Source: Candidatus Eiseniibacteriota bacterium
GTDB lineage: Bacteria > Eisenbacteria > RBG-16-71-46
Length of the DNA stretch: 64,000 nucleotides
Reading direction: 5' to 3'
Assembly: GCA_016710095.1 (NCBI GenBank)
Contig: JADJLL010000003.1
Location: 124,001 to 188,000 of the forward strand
The notes below the pieces were generated by a model. The model was not told the DNA's origin and ran no database searches. It worked only from the letters and a program-made list of their open reading frames with translations. Below, one piece after another: positions 26,694 through 35,723 of the stretch; position 1 is the stretch's first letter; every line of letters begins with the position of its first letter. The position numbers were made by a program, and so were the translations under genes.

Positions 26694-27923
26694 ATGGCAG
26701 TGGACGTCACTCTTCTCGAACGCCTCGCGGAGCCCGTGCTGCTCGTCTCGCCCACCGGCGAAACGCTGTACGGCAATCGCGCCTTCCACGACCTCGCCGC
26801 GCGTCACAAGGTCGAGGCGCGGCTGCATGCGTTCTTCGGTCCTCCGGCCTCCGTCGTGCTCACCGAGGCGCGCCGTTCCGGCCGCGCGAGCGCGTTCCTG
26901 CCGCTCATCGTCGGCGAGGACACGAACCTCGGCTATCGCCTCACCGTGAACGCGGGCGCCGAAGACGGCACGCTCGCGGTCCAGCTCACCGACCTGTCCG
27001 ACGAAGTCGCCTGGCGCCACCAGCTGTTCCTGCGCAACAGCGAACTGTCGGTGCTCAACGACATCGGCACCGCGCTGTCCGCGACGCTCGAGATGGACGT
27101 CCTCTCGCGCCGCATCTGGGAACAGACCGGGCGCATGATGGACAACTCGAACTTCTTCATCGCGCTCCACGATCGCGATCACAACCGCGTGCGCTTCCCG
27201 CTCTGGGTCGACGGCGGCAACATCGCCGGCGTGGACCGCGCGCGCGAGTTCGGCAACGGCGCGACCGAGCACATCCTGATCACGCGCCAGCCGCTGCTGC
27301 TCAACGGCGAAGTCGGCGCGCAGATGGAACAGCTCGGCATCTCGCCCATGAGCCGGCCGTGCGCGTCGTTCGTCGGCGTCCCGATCGTCGCCGACGGCGA
27401 AGCGATCGGCGCGCTCGCGCTGCTCGACTACACGCAGGTCAATCGCTTCGGCCGCCACGAGCTGGGCATTCTCAGCATCGTCGCCACGCAGGCCGGCGCC
27501 GCCATTCGCAACGCGCGGTTGTTCGAACAGACGCGTCAGGCGTACGACGAACTCGCGGCGGCGCAGGCGCGGCTCATGGAGAACGAGCGCTTCAAGGGCG
27601 TCACCGAAACGGTCGGCGCGCTGAACCACGAAGTGAACAATCCGCTCGCCACGATCGTCGGCACCGCGCAGCTGCTGCTGCGTCGCGAAGGCATCGACGC
27701 GGACACGCGCCACAAGGTCGAGCGCATGCTCGAAGGCGCCAAGCGCATCCAGTTCGTGACGTCGAAGATGGCGTCGCTGATCCAGGCGCACTCGCGGCCG
27801 TACCCGGGACAGGCGCAGATCCTCGACGTGCGGCGCTCGATCGCCGGCATCATCGCCGACGCGACGACCGAACCGGACGCCCCCGCGGCCGACGGCGACT
27901 CCGCGCAGAGCGGCGCCGCCTGA
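26694..27923 (+). CDS. PAS/GAF-HisKA signalling protein lacking a histidine-kinase ATPase domain
   Basis: 409 residues. An N-terminal PAS-like segment (LLERLAEPVLLVSPTGETLYGN, residues 5-110) is followed by a GAF domain at about 115-285 (LSVLNDIGTALSATLEMDVL, then VPIVADGEAIGALALLDY). A coiled linker leads to a HisKA-type dimerisation helix with phosphoacceptor candidate His312 in ALNHEVNNPLATIVG. The protein stops about 75 residues later with no N, G1, F or G2 boxes, so it cannot autophosphorylate alone. It might be phosphorylated by another kinase, act as a dimerising decoy, or be a sensor for a separate ATPase protein. No soluble membrane helix is present, so it is cytoplasmic. Confidence 0.8.
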   Translation: MAVDVTLLERLAEPVLLVSPTGETLYGNRAFHDLAARHKVEARLHAFFGPPASVVLTEARRSGRASAFLPLIVGEDTNLGYRLTVNAGAEDGTLAVQLTDLSDEVAWRHQLFLRNSELSVLNDIGTALSATLEMDVLSRRIWEQTGRMMDNSNFFIALHDRDHNRVRFPLWVDGGNIAGVDRAREFGNGATEHILITRQPLLLNGEVGAQMEQLGISPMSRPCASFVGVPIVADGEAIGALALLDYTQVNRFGRHELGILSIVATQAGAAIRNARLFEQTRQAYDELAAAQARLMENERFKGVTETVGALNHEVNNPLATIVGTAQLLLRREGIDADTRHKVERMLEGAKRIQFVTSKMASLIQAHSRPYPGQAQILDVRRSIAGIIADATTEPDAPAADGDSAQSGAA

Positions 27924-28073
27924 GCTGACCGTACGGCGCTCCGCGCGCCGCGATCGCCGGAGCGAACGCCGCACCGCACACTCCCGTGACGCGACCGCTC
28001 CACCGCTGGCCCGCCCGCGCGCCCTCTGGCAGAGTGCCGCCGTCCCGTTGGTCGGCTCCCCGCCGGAGGTGTC

Positions 28074-29042
28074 ATGTCGTCTGCCGAAGCGCCCGCGCTG
28101 CTCGTCGAAAACGTGGTCAAGACCTACCGCGGCGGCACCGTGCGCGCGCTCGACGGCGTCTCGCTGTCGGTCGAGCGCGGCGAAACGCTCGGCATCATCG
28201 GCCCGAACGGCGCGGGCAAGACCACGCTGCTCGGCTGCCTGCTCGGCTTCCTGCGGCCCGACTCCGGAACGGTGACGGTGGACGGCCACGCGCCCGACGA
28301 CCTCGCGGTGCGCGCGTACACGGGCTACCTGCCCGAGCGCCTCGTGCTCGACCGCTGGATGAGCGGCACGGAGTTCCTCGAGTACCACCACGCGCTCGCG
28401 AAGCTCGATGCCGCCACGCGCGCCGCCGACTGCGCGGCCGCGCTCGAGCGCGTCGGTCTCGATCGCGCGGCGGGCCTGCAGCGGATCGGCAAGTACTCGC
28501 GCGGCATGCTGCAGCGGCTCGGTCTCGCGCAGGCGCTGCTCGGCAGCCCGAAACTGCTGTTCCTCGATGAGCCGATCTCCGGCGTGGATCCGGCGGGTGT
28601 GCTGCTCTTTCGCAAGCTGCTCGCGGAGATGTCCGCGCAGGGTGTGACCATTCTGGTGAACTCGCACCAGCTCGCCGAAGTCGAGCGCGTGTGCTCGCGC
28701 GTCGTGTTCGTGAAGAAGGGGCGCATCGAGGCGATGGAGACCGTGCGCGCCGGAGCGGCGTCCGCCCGCGTGCTGCGCGCGCGCTTCGCCGCGCATGCGC
28801 CGTGGCCACCACCGCGTGAGGGCGAGACGCCCTCGGCGCTGCTCGCGCGCATCGCGACCGAGTGCGACGCGACGTGGCTCGAGTACACCGCGCCCGACGC
28901 GCGCTTCCGCGTGAACGACGACCTCGGCGCGACGCGGCTGCTGTCGGCGCTGCTCGCCGCCGGACTGCCGCTCATCGAGGCCGCGCCCGACGAAGGCCGG
29001 CTCGAGCGGCTGTTCGCTCCCGGAGCGGAGGTGCGCTCGTGA
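28074..29042 (+). CDS. ABC transporter ATP-binding protein (ABC-2 type)
   Basis: 322 residues with GGAGG upstream. Walker A is GPNGAGKTT at about residue 42. The signature is the degenerate YSRGMLQRLGLAQALLG form of the ABC-2/CcmA-NatA group, and Walker B is LLFLDEPISGVDP. The H-loop is VNSHQLAEVERV. The C-terminal 100 residues form an extra domain common in this group. It powers the permease encoded by the next, overlapping gene. The substrate is unknown. Together with the following permease and thioredoxin-like gene the layout recalls nosF/nosY-type export modules. Confidence 0.9.
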   Translation: MSSAEAPALLVENVVKTYRGGTVRALDGVSLSVERGETLGIIGPNGAGKTTLLGCLLGFLRPDSGTVTVDGHAPDDLAVRAYTGYLPERLVLDRWMSGTEFLEYHHALAKLDAATRAADCAAALERVGLDRAAGLQRIGKYSRGMLQRLGLAQALLGSPKLLFLDEPISGVDPAGVLLFRKLLAEMSAQGVTILVNSHQLAEVERVCSRVVFVKKGRIEAMETVRAGAASARVLRARFAAHAPWPPPREGETPSALLARIATECDATWLEYTAPDARFRVNDDLGATRLLSALLAAGLPLIEAAPDEGRLERLFAPGAEVRS

Positions 29043-29746
29043 ACCCGACCCTCATGCTGAACTTCACGCGCAACCGCGTGCAGAGCCCGATGCGGCTCAT
29101 GCTGTTCTTCCTCGCGTTCGTCCCGCCGATCGTGATGGCGCTCATCGCGCGCTCGCTGCAGCCGGTCAACGCGGGCTCGGGCGTGTTCGCGCTCATCTTC
29201 ACCGCGGGCGCGATCGGGCAGGACGTGTCCTCCGGCGTGCTCCAGCTGATGTTCGCCCGGCCGGTCGCGCGGCGGGAGTACGTGCTCAGCCGCTGGGCGG
29301 CCGGCGGCCTGATCGGCGCGGTGCTCGGGATCGCCCAGCTCCTGCTGGCCACGCTCGTCATCCTGTCGCGCGGCGCGACTCCGGATCCTTCGACGCTCTT
29401 GCGGCTCGTACTCGAGAACGCGCTCGGCGGGTTCGGCACGGCGGCGGTGATGGTGATGCTCTCGACGTTCGTGAACGGGCTCGGCGACGTGGCGCTCTGG
29501 GTGTTCGGCCTCATGAGCACGCAGATCCTGTCCATGGCCGCGATGGCCAAGCAGTGGGACTGGTTGCGCAAGGCGTCGGACGAACTGCGCGCGTTCCTGC
29601 AGCCCGAACTGCCGCTCGGATGGATGTCCGGCGTGGGCAGCGCGGACGCGGCGGTGATCATTCGGTTCTTCCTCGCGATCGCGCTGTCGCTGGCGATCGC
29701 GGTGACGGTGATGCAACGCAAGGAGCTTTCGTATGCCGCAGACTGA
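29039..29746 (+). CDS. ABC-2 type transporter permease
   Basis: 235 residues, GTG start overlapping the ATPase stop. About six membrane segments are visible, including LMLFFLAFVPPIVMALIA, VFALIFTAGAIGQDV, GLIGAVLGIAQLLLATLVIL, AVMVMLSTFVNGLGDVAL and IIRFFLAIALSLAIAVTVM. The motif LMFARPVARREYVLSRW after TM2 is typical of ABC-2 permeases. It forms the membrane part of the transporter with the preceding ATPase. Its 3' end overlaps the thioredoxin-like gene by 14 bases. Confidence 0.88.
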   Translation: MNPTLMLNFTRNRVQSPMRLMLFFLAFVPPIVMALIARSLQPVNAGSGVFALIFTAGAIGQDVSSGVLQLMFARPVARREYVLSRWAAGGLIGAVLGIAQLLLATLVILSRGATPDPSTLLRLVLENALGGFGTAAVMVMLSTFVNGLGDVALWVFGLMSTQILSMAAMAKQWDWLRKASDELRAFLQPELPLGWMSGVGSADAAVIIRFFLAIALSLAIAVTVMQRKELSYAAD

Positions 29747-30287
29747 TTCCGGCGCGCCCAAGCAGCAGCCCGCGCGCTTCGACGCATCCTGGCTCGCGCT
29801 GGTCGCGGCCGCGCTGTTGCTCGCCTACATCGCCTCGCGCGTGTGGCAGAACGATCATCCGGCGACGACGGCCGCGCCCGCCGAGGCGATGGCGTGGGTC
29901 GAGATCGCGCAGGCCACGAGCGTGGCGAAGCAGGCCGGCAAGCCGGTGCTGTACGACTTCTCGGCCGACTGGTGCCAGCCCTGCCAGATCCTCAAGCGCG
30001 AGGTGTTCGAGAACCCCGTGCACGCGAAGGCGATCGCGGAGGCGGTCGTCCCGGTGAAGGTCATCGACCGCTACCAGGAAGAGGGGCAGAACCCTCCCGA
30101 CATCGCCGAACTGCAGCAGCGCTTCGGCGTGGACGGCTTCCCGACGCTCGTCGTCGTGGATCCCGCGAGCGGTCGGTCGGTGAAGACCGTGGGCTTCATG
30201 GGCGCCGAAGAGACGGTCGCCTGGGCGAAGCAGGCCGCGAACACCGTGCGGCTCGGGGTCAACCCGGACGGAACGCCGCTGCGCTGA
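29733..30287 (+). CDS. Membrane-anchored thioredoxin-like protein
   Basis: 184 residues. One membrane anchor at residues 19-38 (WLALVAAALLLAYIASRVW) is followed by a thioredoxin domain facing the periplasm. The active site is DWCQPC (CxxC with Gln-Pro), in the context VLYDFSADWCQPCQILKREVF, which resembles the C-terminal domain of DsbD and DUF255/thioredoxin_7 proteins. The cis-Pro loop is DGFPTLVVVD. It probably reduces or delivers electrons to disulfides of exported proteins. Overlap with the ABC-2 permease gene suggests a shared job in export or maturation. Confidence 0.85.
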   Translation: MPQTDSGAPKQQPARFDASWLALVAAALLLAYIASRVWQNDHPATTAAPAEAMAWVEIAQATSVAKQAGKPVLYDFSADWCQPCQILKREVFENPVHAKAIAEAVVPVKVIDRYQEEGQNPPDIAELQQRFGVDGFPTLVVVDPASGRSVKTVGFMGAEETVAWAKQAANTVRLGVNPDGTPLR

Positions 30288-30299
30288 CGGCGGAGCGCT

Positions 30300-31157
30300 T
30301 CAGCGCGCGCCGGCCACCGCCATCTCGGGGAGGCCGCCGCGCGCGAAGCGGCGGATCGCACCGGCGAGCGCGCCCGGGCGGTCGAGCATGACGAAGTGCC
30401 CGGTGCCCTCGAGCCGCAAGGGCTCGGCACCCGCCACGCCGGCGTAGCCGAGCGAGTCGGCGCACTCGGGCCACAGCTCGTCCTTCGGCCACGAGCGTTC
30501 GGACAGCACGACGAGCAGCGGCACGCGCAGCGTACGCACCTGCTGCGAAAGATCGCTGCTCATCGCGATCTCGACCCACGCGCGCATCGTCGTCGGATCC
30601 ATGAGCGCGGCCTCGCGCGCGAGCGAAGCGCCCTGCACGGAGTCGCGGCCGAACGATTCGTACACGGCGTTCAAGGTGGCGGCGTAGTCCGAGTCGAGCG
30701 ACGCGAGCAGCGCCTCGCGGTCCGCGGGGCCGAGCTGCGGACGCAGCGCCGTCTCGACCAGCACGAGCGCGCGCACGCGCGAAGGCGACCGCATCGCTTC
30801 GGCCGCGGCGACGAGCCCGCCGACCGAGTGACCGACGAGCACGACCGGTTCATCGCCGTACTCGGCGATCTGGCGGTCGAGCGACAGCGCCGCGTCCGCG
30901 AGCGCCAGCTGCGCCGGCATGGATGCGAGCCCGTGACCGGGCAACTCCGCCAGCACGACGCGGTGGTCGCGCGCGAGATCGCGTGCGACGCCGAGCCATT
31001 GCGTGGCGCGGCTCCCGAGTCCGTGCACGAGCACGATCGTCGGACCGCGGCCGAACGCGCCGAGCGCATGCGGCTTCGCGGACGCACCGGGATCGCGCGA
31101 CACCACGAAGGCGAGCGCGACTGCGATCAAGAGGAGTGAGAAGAGATGTCGGCGCAT
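30300..31157 (-). CDS. Secreted alpha/beta-hydrolase, intact triad
   Basis: 285 residues from MRRHLFSLLLIAVALAFVV (signal anchor or signal peptide). An upstream GTG would add five residues. The alpha/beta-hydrolase fold shows the oxyanion strand PTIVLVHGLGSRATQW, then the nucleophile elbow VVLVGHSVGGLVAA (Ser about residue 110), an Asp candidate near ERSWPKDELWPE and His in GTGHFVMLDRP. The substrate is unknown, perhaps an ester or lactone. A paralogue with a lost triad is encoded at 34168-35013, on the other side of the hybrid kinase. It converges with the thioredoxin-like gene and diverges from the kinase gene. Confidence 0.85.
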   Translation of the reverse strand: MRRHLFSLLLIAVALAFVVSRDPGASAKPHALGAFGRGPTIVLVHGLGSRATQWLGVARDLARDHRVVLAELPGHGLASMPAQLALADAALSLDRQIAEYGDEPVVLVGHSVGGLVAAAEAMRSPSRVRALVLVETALRPQLGPADREALLASLDSDYAATLNAVYESFGRDSVQGASLAREAALMDPTTMRAWVEIAMSSDLSQQVRTLRVPLLVVLSERSWPKDELWPECADSLGYAGVAGAEPLRLEGTGHFVMLDRPGALAGAIRRFARGGLPEMAVAGAR

Positions 31158-31264
31158 GGGCAAGGGAGCCACCGGCGGCGGAATGCCCCGGCGACACGGA
31201 CGTTATCGGCCACAGCGTCACTGCACTTGGGCGGCATTTCCCTGCCCATGCGCGCACTTGGCGC

Positions 31265-31293
31265 TTCGGCATCGGCGGGCTCGGACCTACAAT
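31265..31293 (+). promoter_or_regulatory. Putative promoter of the hybrid histidine kinase gene
   Basis: TTCGGC, 17 bases, TACAAT. It ends 41 bases before the ATG at 31335. Confidence 0.45.
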
Positions 31294-31334
31294 GGCGTCC
31301 CCTCATTCACGCTGTGTTCCCTCGAGGTGGTCCC

Positions 31335-34163
31335 ATGCCCTACCGGCGCGTCGCCGGAGTGGTGCTCGAACAGCTCGCCGTCGTCGTCATCCTCGCGCTG
31401 TGCCGCATGGCGGCATGGCAGTGGCTCGACCCGGGCATGCTTCCCCCCATCTCGCCCGTCGCGGGCATCGCCGTCGGCCTGCTGCTGCTCCGCGGGCTGC
31501 ACGTGTGGCCGGCCGTGCTGATCGGCGGCACGCTCGGCGCGTGGCCGCATTTCGGGATCCCGATCTACGCGTTCGGCGGCGGCCTCACGCTCACCGTGCA
31601 GAGCCTGCTCGCCGTCATGCTGCTGCGCCGCTGGCCGCGATTCCGCAACACGATCTCGAGCACGTCCGACATCGTGGGCCTCAGCGTGTGCACGTTCATC
31701 GGCAGCATTCCGTCGGGCGCGACGGTCGCGCCGACGCTGCAGATCAGTTCGCCGGGCCTGCGCATGTCGGTCGCGTACGTGTTCGTCTACTACATCCTGA
31801 GCCAGGTGATCGGCGTGCTCGCGATCACGCCGGCCATGCTCGCCTTCACGTCGCGCGAACGCGGGCACAAGCCGCTGTTCACGCCGCGCCGGATCGAGAC
31901 GATGGCGCTCGCGCTCGTCGTGGTCGTCGCGGGCGCGTTCACGCTGCTCGGCGGCGAGCACTCCGGAACGCAGCTGCGCGTGCTGCTCATGGTGATCTCG
32001 CCACTCTTCATGTGGGCGGCGCTGCGCGGCAGTCCGTCCGTGGCGCTCGCGCTGCCCGGCCTCGTGATGATCGTCGCCACGTACGGCGACGCGCACAGCC
32101 TGGGACTGTTCTCGCGCGCGCACTTCCCGTACGACGCGCGCGGCATCCAGGCGATCGGCGCGGCGCTCACGCTGTTCACCGCGCTGCTCGTCGCCAACGA
32201 GTGCAGCCACCGGCACGCGCTGCGCGAGGTGAGCGAGCGCGAAGCGCGGCTCCAGCGCGTGCTCGCCGGCAGCAACGACGGCTTCTGGGAGTGGAACGTC
32301 CGCACGGGCGAGCTCGACATTTCCGAGCGCGTCGCCGCGATGCTCGGCCTGCCGCTCGCCGACTGCCCGCGCTTCCTGACCGACTACCTGACCTACGTGC
32401 ACCCGGACGACGCGGCGCACGTCGTGCGCGCGATGCAGTCGCAGTGGTCGGGCGCCGCCGCGCACCACACGCAGGAATACCGCCTGCGCCACCGCGGCGG
32501 GCACTGGGTGTGGGTGCAGAGCCGCGGACGCGTGGCCGAGCGCGACGAGACCGGGCATCCGGTCCGCATCTCGGGCACGGCCTCCGACGTCACCGAGCAG
32601 AAGCAGGCCGAGCTCGCGCTGCGCGCCAGCCAGGAACTGTTCACGAGCTTCATGCGCTACAGCCCCGCGCCCGCGTTCATCTTCGACGGCGAGAGCAAGC
32701 TCGTGTACGTGAACCGCGCGTACGAAGAGGCGCTCTGGGGCGACGACGCGCCCGACTGGCGCGGCAAGTCCGTGACCGAGCTGTTCTCCGCCGACGTCGC
32801 GGAGGAATACCGCGCGTCCGACAAGTTCGTGTTCGAGGAAGGGCGTTCGACGGTCGTCGAGCAGAACGTGCCCGCGGTCGGCGGCGCGCGCGTGTGGCTG
32901 ACGGTGAAGTTCCCGCTGCACGACCACACGGGCGCCGTGCACGTCGGCGCCATGGCGCTCGACATCACCGAGCGCCGCAACGCCGAAGAGCAGCGCCGCG
33001 TGCTCGAGGCGCGCACGACCGAAGCGCAGAAGCTCGAGAGCCTCGGCCTGCTCGCGGGCGGCGTCGCGCACGACTTCAACAACATCCTCACGAGCATCCT
33101 CGGCCACGCCGACCTCGCGCGCACGACCGTGCCCGCGGGCACGCCCATGCGCGAGTCGCTCGACCAGATCGTGGTCGGCGCGCGCAGCGCCGCGGAACTG
33201 ACGCGGCAGATGCTCGCGTACGCGGGACGCGGCTCGCTGACGCGCCGTCCACTCGTCCTGAGCGAGACGATCGCCGAGATGGGCCAGCTGCTGCAGGTGT
33301 CGATCGGCAAGCGCACGACGCTGCACTACGAGTTCGCCGCGGGCGTGCCCGCGATCGAAGGCGACGAGGCGCAGCTGCGGCAGGTCGTGATGAACCTGAT
33401 CCTGAACGCGTCCGAGGCGATCGGCGACACGAGCGGCGCGATCACCGTCGGGCTGCGCGCGCGGACGCTGACGCACGAGGCGCTCGCGTCGCGCTGGACG
33501 ACCGACGACCTCGTGCCCGGCGACTACGTCGAGTTCGAGGTGCGCGACACCGGCGCCGGCATGTCGGACGAGACGCTCGCGCGCATCTTCGACCCGTTCT
33601 TCTCGACCAAGTTCACCGGCCGCGGGCTCGGGCTGGCCGCGGTGCTCGGCATCGTGCGCGCGCACCGCGGCACCGTGCAGGTCGAGAGCACGGTCGGTGA
33701 GGGCACGACGTTCCGGGTGCTGCTGCCCGCGAGCCGCCGCGCGACGCCCGCCCCCGTCGTGCCGAACGCCGCGCAGGAGTGGCGCGCGAGCGGCGTGGCG
33801 CTGCTCGTGGACGACGAGGAGAGCGTGCGGCGGCTCGCGCAGGCGATGCTCGTGCGCATCGGCTTCGACGAAGTGATCGTCGCGACCGGCGGCCGCGAGG
33901 GCATCGAGCGCTTCCGCGAGCGCGCGGACGAGATCCGCGTCGTGCTGCTCGACGTGACCATGCCCGACATGGACGGCGAAGCGGTGCTCGCGTCGATCCG
34001 CGAACACCGCTCCGATGCGAAGGTCGTGCTGACCAGCGGCTACAGCGCTCCGCCGCCGCGTGGCAGCGGCGACGTGCGCGCCGACGGTTTCCTGGGCAAG
34101 CCCTACCGGCTGGAAGAACTCGCCCGCGTCGTGCGCGACGCGCTCGAACGCGTCACGGCGTAA
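31335..34163 (+). CDS. MASE1-PAS-PAS hybrid sensor histidine kinase
   Basis: 942 residues. The start at 31335 follows GAGGTGG. The N-terminal 290 residues form an eight-helix MASE1-type membrane sensor (PPISPVAGIAVGLLLLRG, FGIPIYAFGGGLTLTVQSLL). Two PAS domains follow at about 300-430 (FWEWNVRTGELDIS) and 435-555 (ITERRNAEEQ closes it). HisKA carries His579 in GGVAHDFNNILTSILGHADL. The ATPase domain shows N-box MNLILNASEAI and G-boxes DTGAGM and GRGLGLAAVLGIV. A receiver domain at the C-terminus has Asp873 in VVLLDVTMPDMDG. It lacks a DNA-binding output, so it must pass phosphate on or act through the receiver. It is flanked on both sides by secreted hydrolase-fold genes, which suggests sensing of a small hydrophobic signal, as inference only. 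Confidence 0.92.
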   Translation: MPYRRVAGVVLEQLAVVVILALCRMAAWQWLDPGMLPPISPVAGIAVGLLLLRGLHVWPAVLIGGTLGAWPHFGIPIYAFGGGLTLTVQSLLAVMLLRRWPRFRNTISSTSDIVGLSVCTFIGSIPSGATVAPTLQISSPGLRMSVAYVFVYYILSQVIGVLAITPAMLAFTSRERGHKPLFTPRRIETMALALVVVVAGAFTLLGGEHSGTQLRVLLMVISPLFMWAALRGSPSVALALPGLVMIVATYGDAHSLGLFSRAHFPYDARGIQAIGAALTLFTALLVANECSHRHALREVSEREARLQRVLAGSNDGFWEWNVRTGELDISERVAAMLGLPLADCPRFLTDYLTYVHPDDAAHVVRAMQSQWSGAAAHHTQEYRLRHRGGHWVWVQSRGRVAERDETGHPVRISGTASDVTEQKQAELALRASQELFTSFMRYSPAPAFIFDGESKLVYVNRAYEEALWGDDAPDWRGKSVTELFSADVAEEYRASDKFVFEEGRSTVVEQNVPAVGGARVWLTVKFPLHDHTGAVHVGAMALDITERRNAEEQRRVLEARTTEAQKLESLGLLAGGVAHDFNNILTSILGHADLARTTVPAGTPMRESLDQIVVGARSAAELTRQMLAYAGRGSLTRRPLVLSETIAEMGQLLQVSIGKRTTLHYEFAAGVPAIEGDEAQLRQVVMNLILNASEAIGDTSGAITVGLRARTLTHEALASRWTTDDLVPGDYVEFEVRDTGAGMSDETLARIFDPFFSTKFTGRGLGLAAVLGIVRAHRGTVQVESTVGEGTTFRVLLPASRRATPAPVVPNAAQEWRASGVALLVDDEESVRRLAQAMLVRIGFDEVIVATGGREGIERFRERADEIRVVLLDVTMPDMDGEAVLASIREHRSDAKVVLTSGYSAPPPRGSGDVRADGFLGKPYRLEELARVVRDALERVTA

Positions 34164-34167
34164 CCCC

Positions 34168-35013
34168 TCACTTGCCGCCGACGCGCGAGTCGGCGAAACG
34201 CGAAACGACCGCGGCGAGCGAGTCCGGCTGGTCCTTCATGACGAGCAGGCCCGCGTTCGCGATGCGCTGCGGGACCGCGATCGTGCTGTCCTCGTAACCG
34301 GCCGCCTTGGCGAGCGTGCCCCACGCGGTGCCGCTCTTCCACATGCGCTCGGTGAACACGAGGCCCGGAGGCTTCGGCAGCATCTTGAGGTTGCGGTTGG
34401 CGTCCACCGTGAAGAGCGTGCGCAGGTACGCCTTCACCGTGACCGGCGGCGCCGCGGACATCATGGCGAAGAGCTTCGCGCTCTCGATCGAGTCGCGGCC
34501 CATCTTCGAGAACGCGAGCTGCAGGAACGTCGAGTAGTTGTCGTCCATGAAGCGCGTGACCTGCGCCATCTCCTGCTCGCCGACCGGCAGTGGCGACTTG
34601 ATCTGCGTGTCGATCAGCAGCAGCCCGCGTGAGTGCTCGGGATGCGCGGACACCGCCATGAGCGCGATGAGTCCGCCGAGGCCCTGGCCGACGACGATCG
34701 TGCTCTCGGCCTTCTGGCGCGCGATGACCGCGTCGACCTGCTGCGCGGCCGCTTCGAGCGAGAACGGATCGGGCAGCGCGCTGGTGCCGTGGCCCGGCAG
34801 GTCCACGAGCACGACGCGGTAGCGCCCGAGCAGCTTGCGCGCGGTCGGCATCCAGTCCATGCGCGCGGCGCCGAGCGAGTGCAGGAAGACGATCGTGGTG
34901 CCGCGGCCGAGTTCCGTGGTCTGCGGCGCGGCCGGCGTGTCGGCGTGCACGAGCCCGGTGACGGCGACGGCCGTCAAAGCGAGCGCGGCGAGCGAAAGGC
35001 GAAGCAGGCGCAT
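34168..35013 (-). CDS. Secreted alpha/beta-hydrolase-fold protein with lost catalytic triad
   Basis: 281 residues from 35013, with a signal peptide (LRLSLAALALTAVAVTGLVHA). The fold is clearly alpha/beta-hydrolase (TTIVFLHSLGAARMDWMP, VVLVDLPGHGTS). The nucleophile elbow reads VVGQGLGGLIAL, with Gly where Ser is required. The position of the catalytic His (GTGHFVML in the paralogue at 30300-31157) reads NAGLLVMK, with Leu. No convincing acid remains either. The frame is otherwise clean, so this is a conserved-looking non-catalytic member, perhaps a ligand-binding protein. Its stop is 5 bases from the converging hybrid-kinase gene. Confidence 0.85.
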   Translation of the reverse strand: MRLLRLSLAALALTAVAVTGLVHADTPAAPQTTELGRGTTIVFLHSLGAARMDWMPTARKLLGRYRVVLVDLPGHGTSALPDPFSLEAAAQQVDAVIARQKAESTIVVGQGLGGLIALMAVSAHPEHSRGLLLIDTQIKSPLPVGEQEMAQVTRFMDDNYSTFLQLAFSKMGRDSIESAKLFAMMSAAPPVTVKAYLRTLFTVDANRNLKMLPKPPGLVFTERMWKSGTAWGTLAKAAGYEDSTIAVPQRIANAGLLVMKDQPDSLAAVVSRFADSRVGGK

Positions 35014-35156
35014 GTGTCCCTCCGTTGGACGACGACGCCCTTCCGGCGCGGGGAGAAGCGCGCGGACGGACGTGCGATGGCGTGCGGGACTGTAGCCCCG
35101 GGCACGGTCCCGCGGCCAGCGCGGCCAGCGCGGTCCGCGCGAGAACGGCGGCGTGC

Positions 35157-35723
35157 TCACGTGTGCGGGCCGAAGTTCTCCCGCAGGCCCGCGTAGCAGG
35201 ACTTGCACACGCCGTGCTTGATCTCGGGCAGGGCGTTGCGCCCGAAGAGGTCGAGCATCTCGACGCCCTGTTCGAGCTCGACCCAGTCCTCGTTCACCTG
35301 CACGGCCTTGCACCAGCCGCACATGCGGATCAGCTCGTGCGAGCGGGGATGCGTCGCGTCGAGCAGCGCGAGGTACGGCCGCGGCTCGGTGCGCAGGAGC
35401 GAGCTGTCGAGATGGAAGCCACCGCCCTCGCGTGGCGAGATCGTGAGCTCGAGGAACCGTCGCACGTGGGGCGAATCGCAGCGCAGCGGCACGGTGATCG
35501 GCTTCGCCCGTGCGGCGACGCGATCGAACATCGCGCGATACACCTGCCTCGTCGCCTCGTCGGCGATGTACGAGAACAGCGTGCGTTGGCGCAGGCTGAC
35601 CGGATGCGCCAGTTCGGGCGCGGCGTTCTCGACCGCGAACTTCGCCCAGTCGCCGGCCACCAGTGTGATGCGGAACTCCGCGTCCACCTGGTAGGAGCAG
35701 ATCTTTCGTGGTGGGGACGTCAC
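35157..35723 (-). CDS. PAS-like protein with C-terminal CxxC zinc-type motifs
   Basis: 188 residues. The GTG at 35723 is preferred because GAGAGG lies 6 bases upstream and homology begins right after it (ICSYQVDAEFRITLVAG). Residues 10-125 fold like a PAS domain (strand, helices TLFSYIADEATRQVYRAMFD, strands LELTISP and GGFHLDSSLL). The C-terminus has MCGWCKAV and HGVCKSCYAGL, two Cys pairs that could bind zinc. PAS proteins ending in this MCxWCK...HGxCxxC tail occur in several phyla and are uncharacterised. It may sense redox or bind a small ligand. No clear partner is adjacent apart from the SOS cassette, which is divergently transcribed. Confidence 0.7.
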   Translation of the reverse strand: MTSPPRKICSYQVDAEFRITLVAGDWAKFAVENAAPELAHPVSLRQRTLFSYIADEATRQVYRAMFDRVAARAKPITVPLRCDSPHVRRFLELTISPREGGGFHLDSSLLRTEPRPYLALLDATHPRSHELIRMCGWCKAVQVNEDWVELEQGVEMLDLFGRNALPEIKHGVCKSCYAGLRENFGPHT

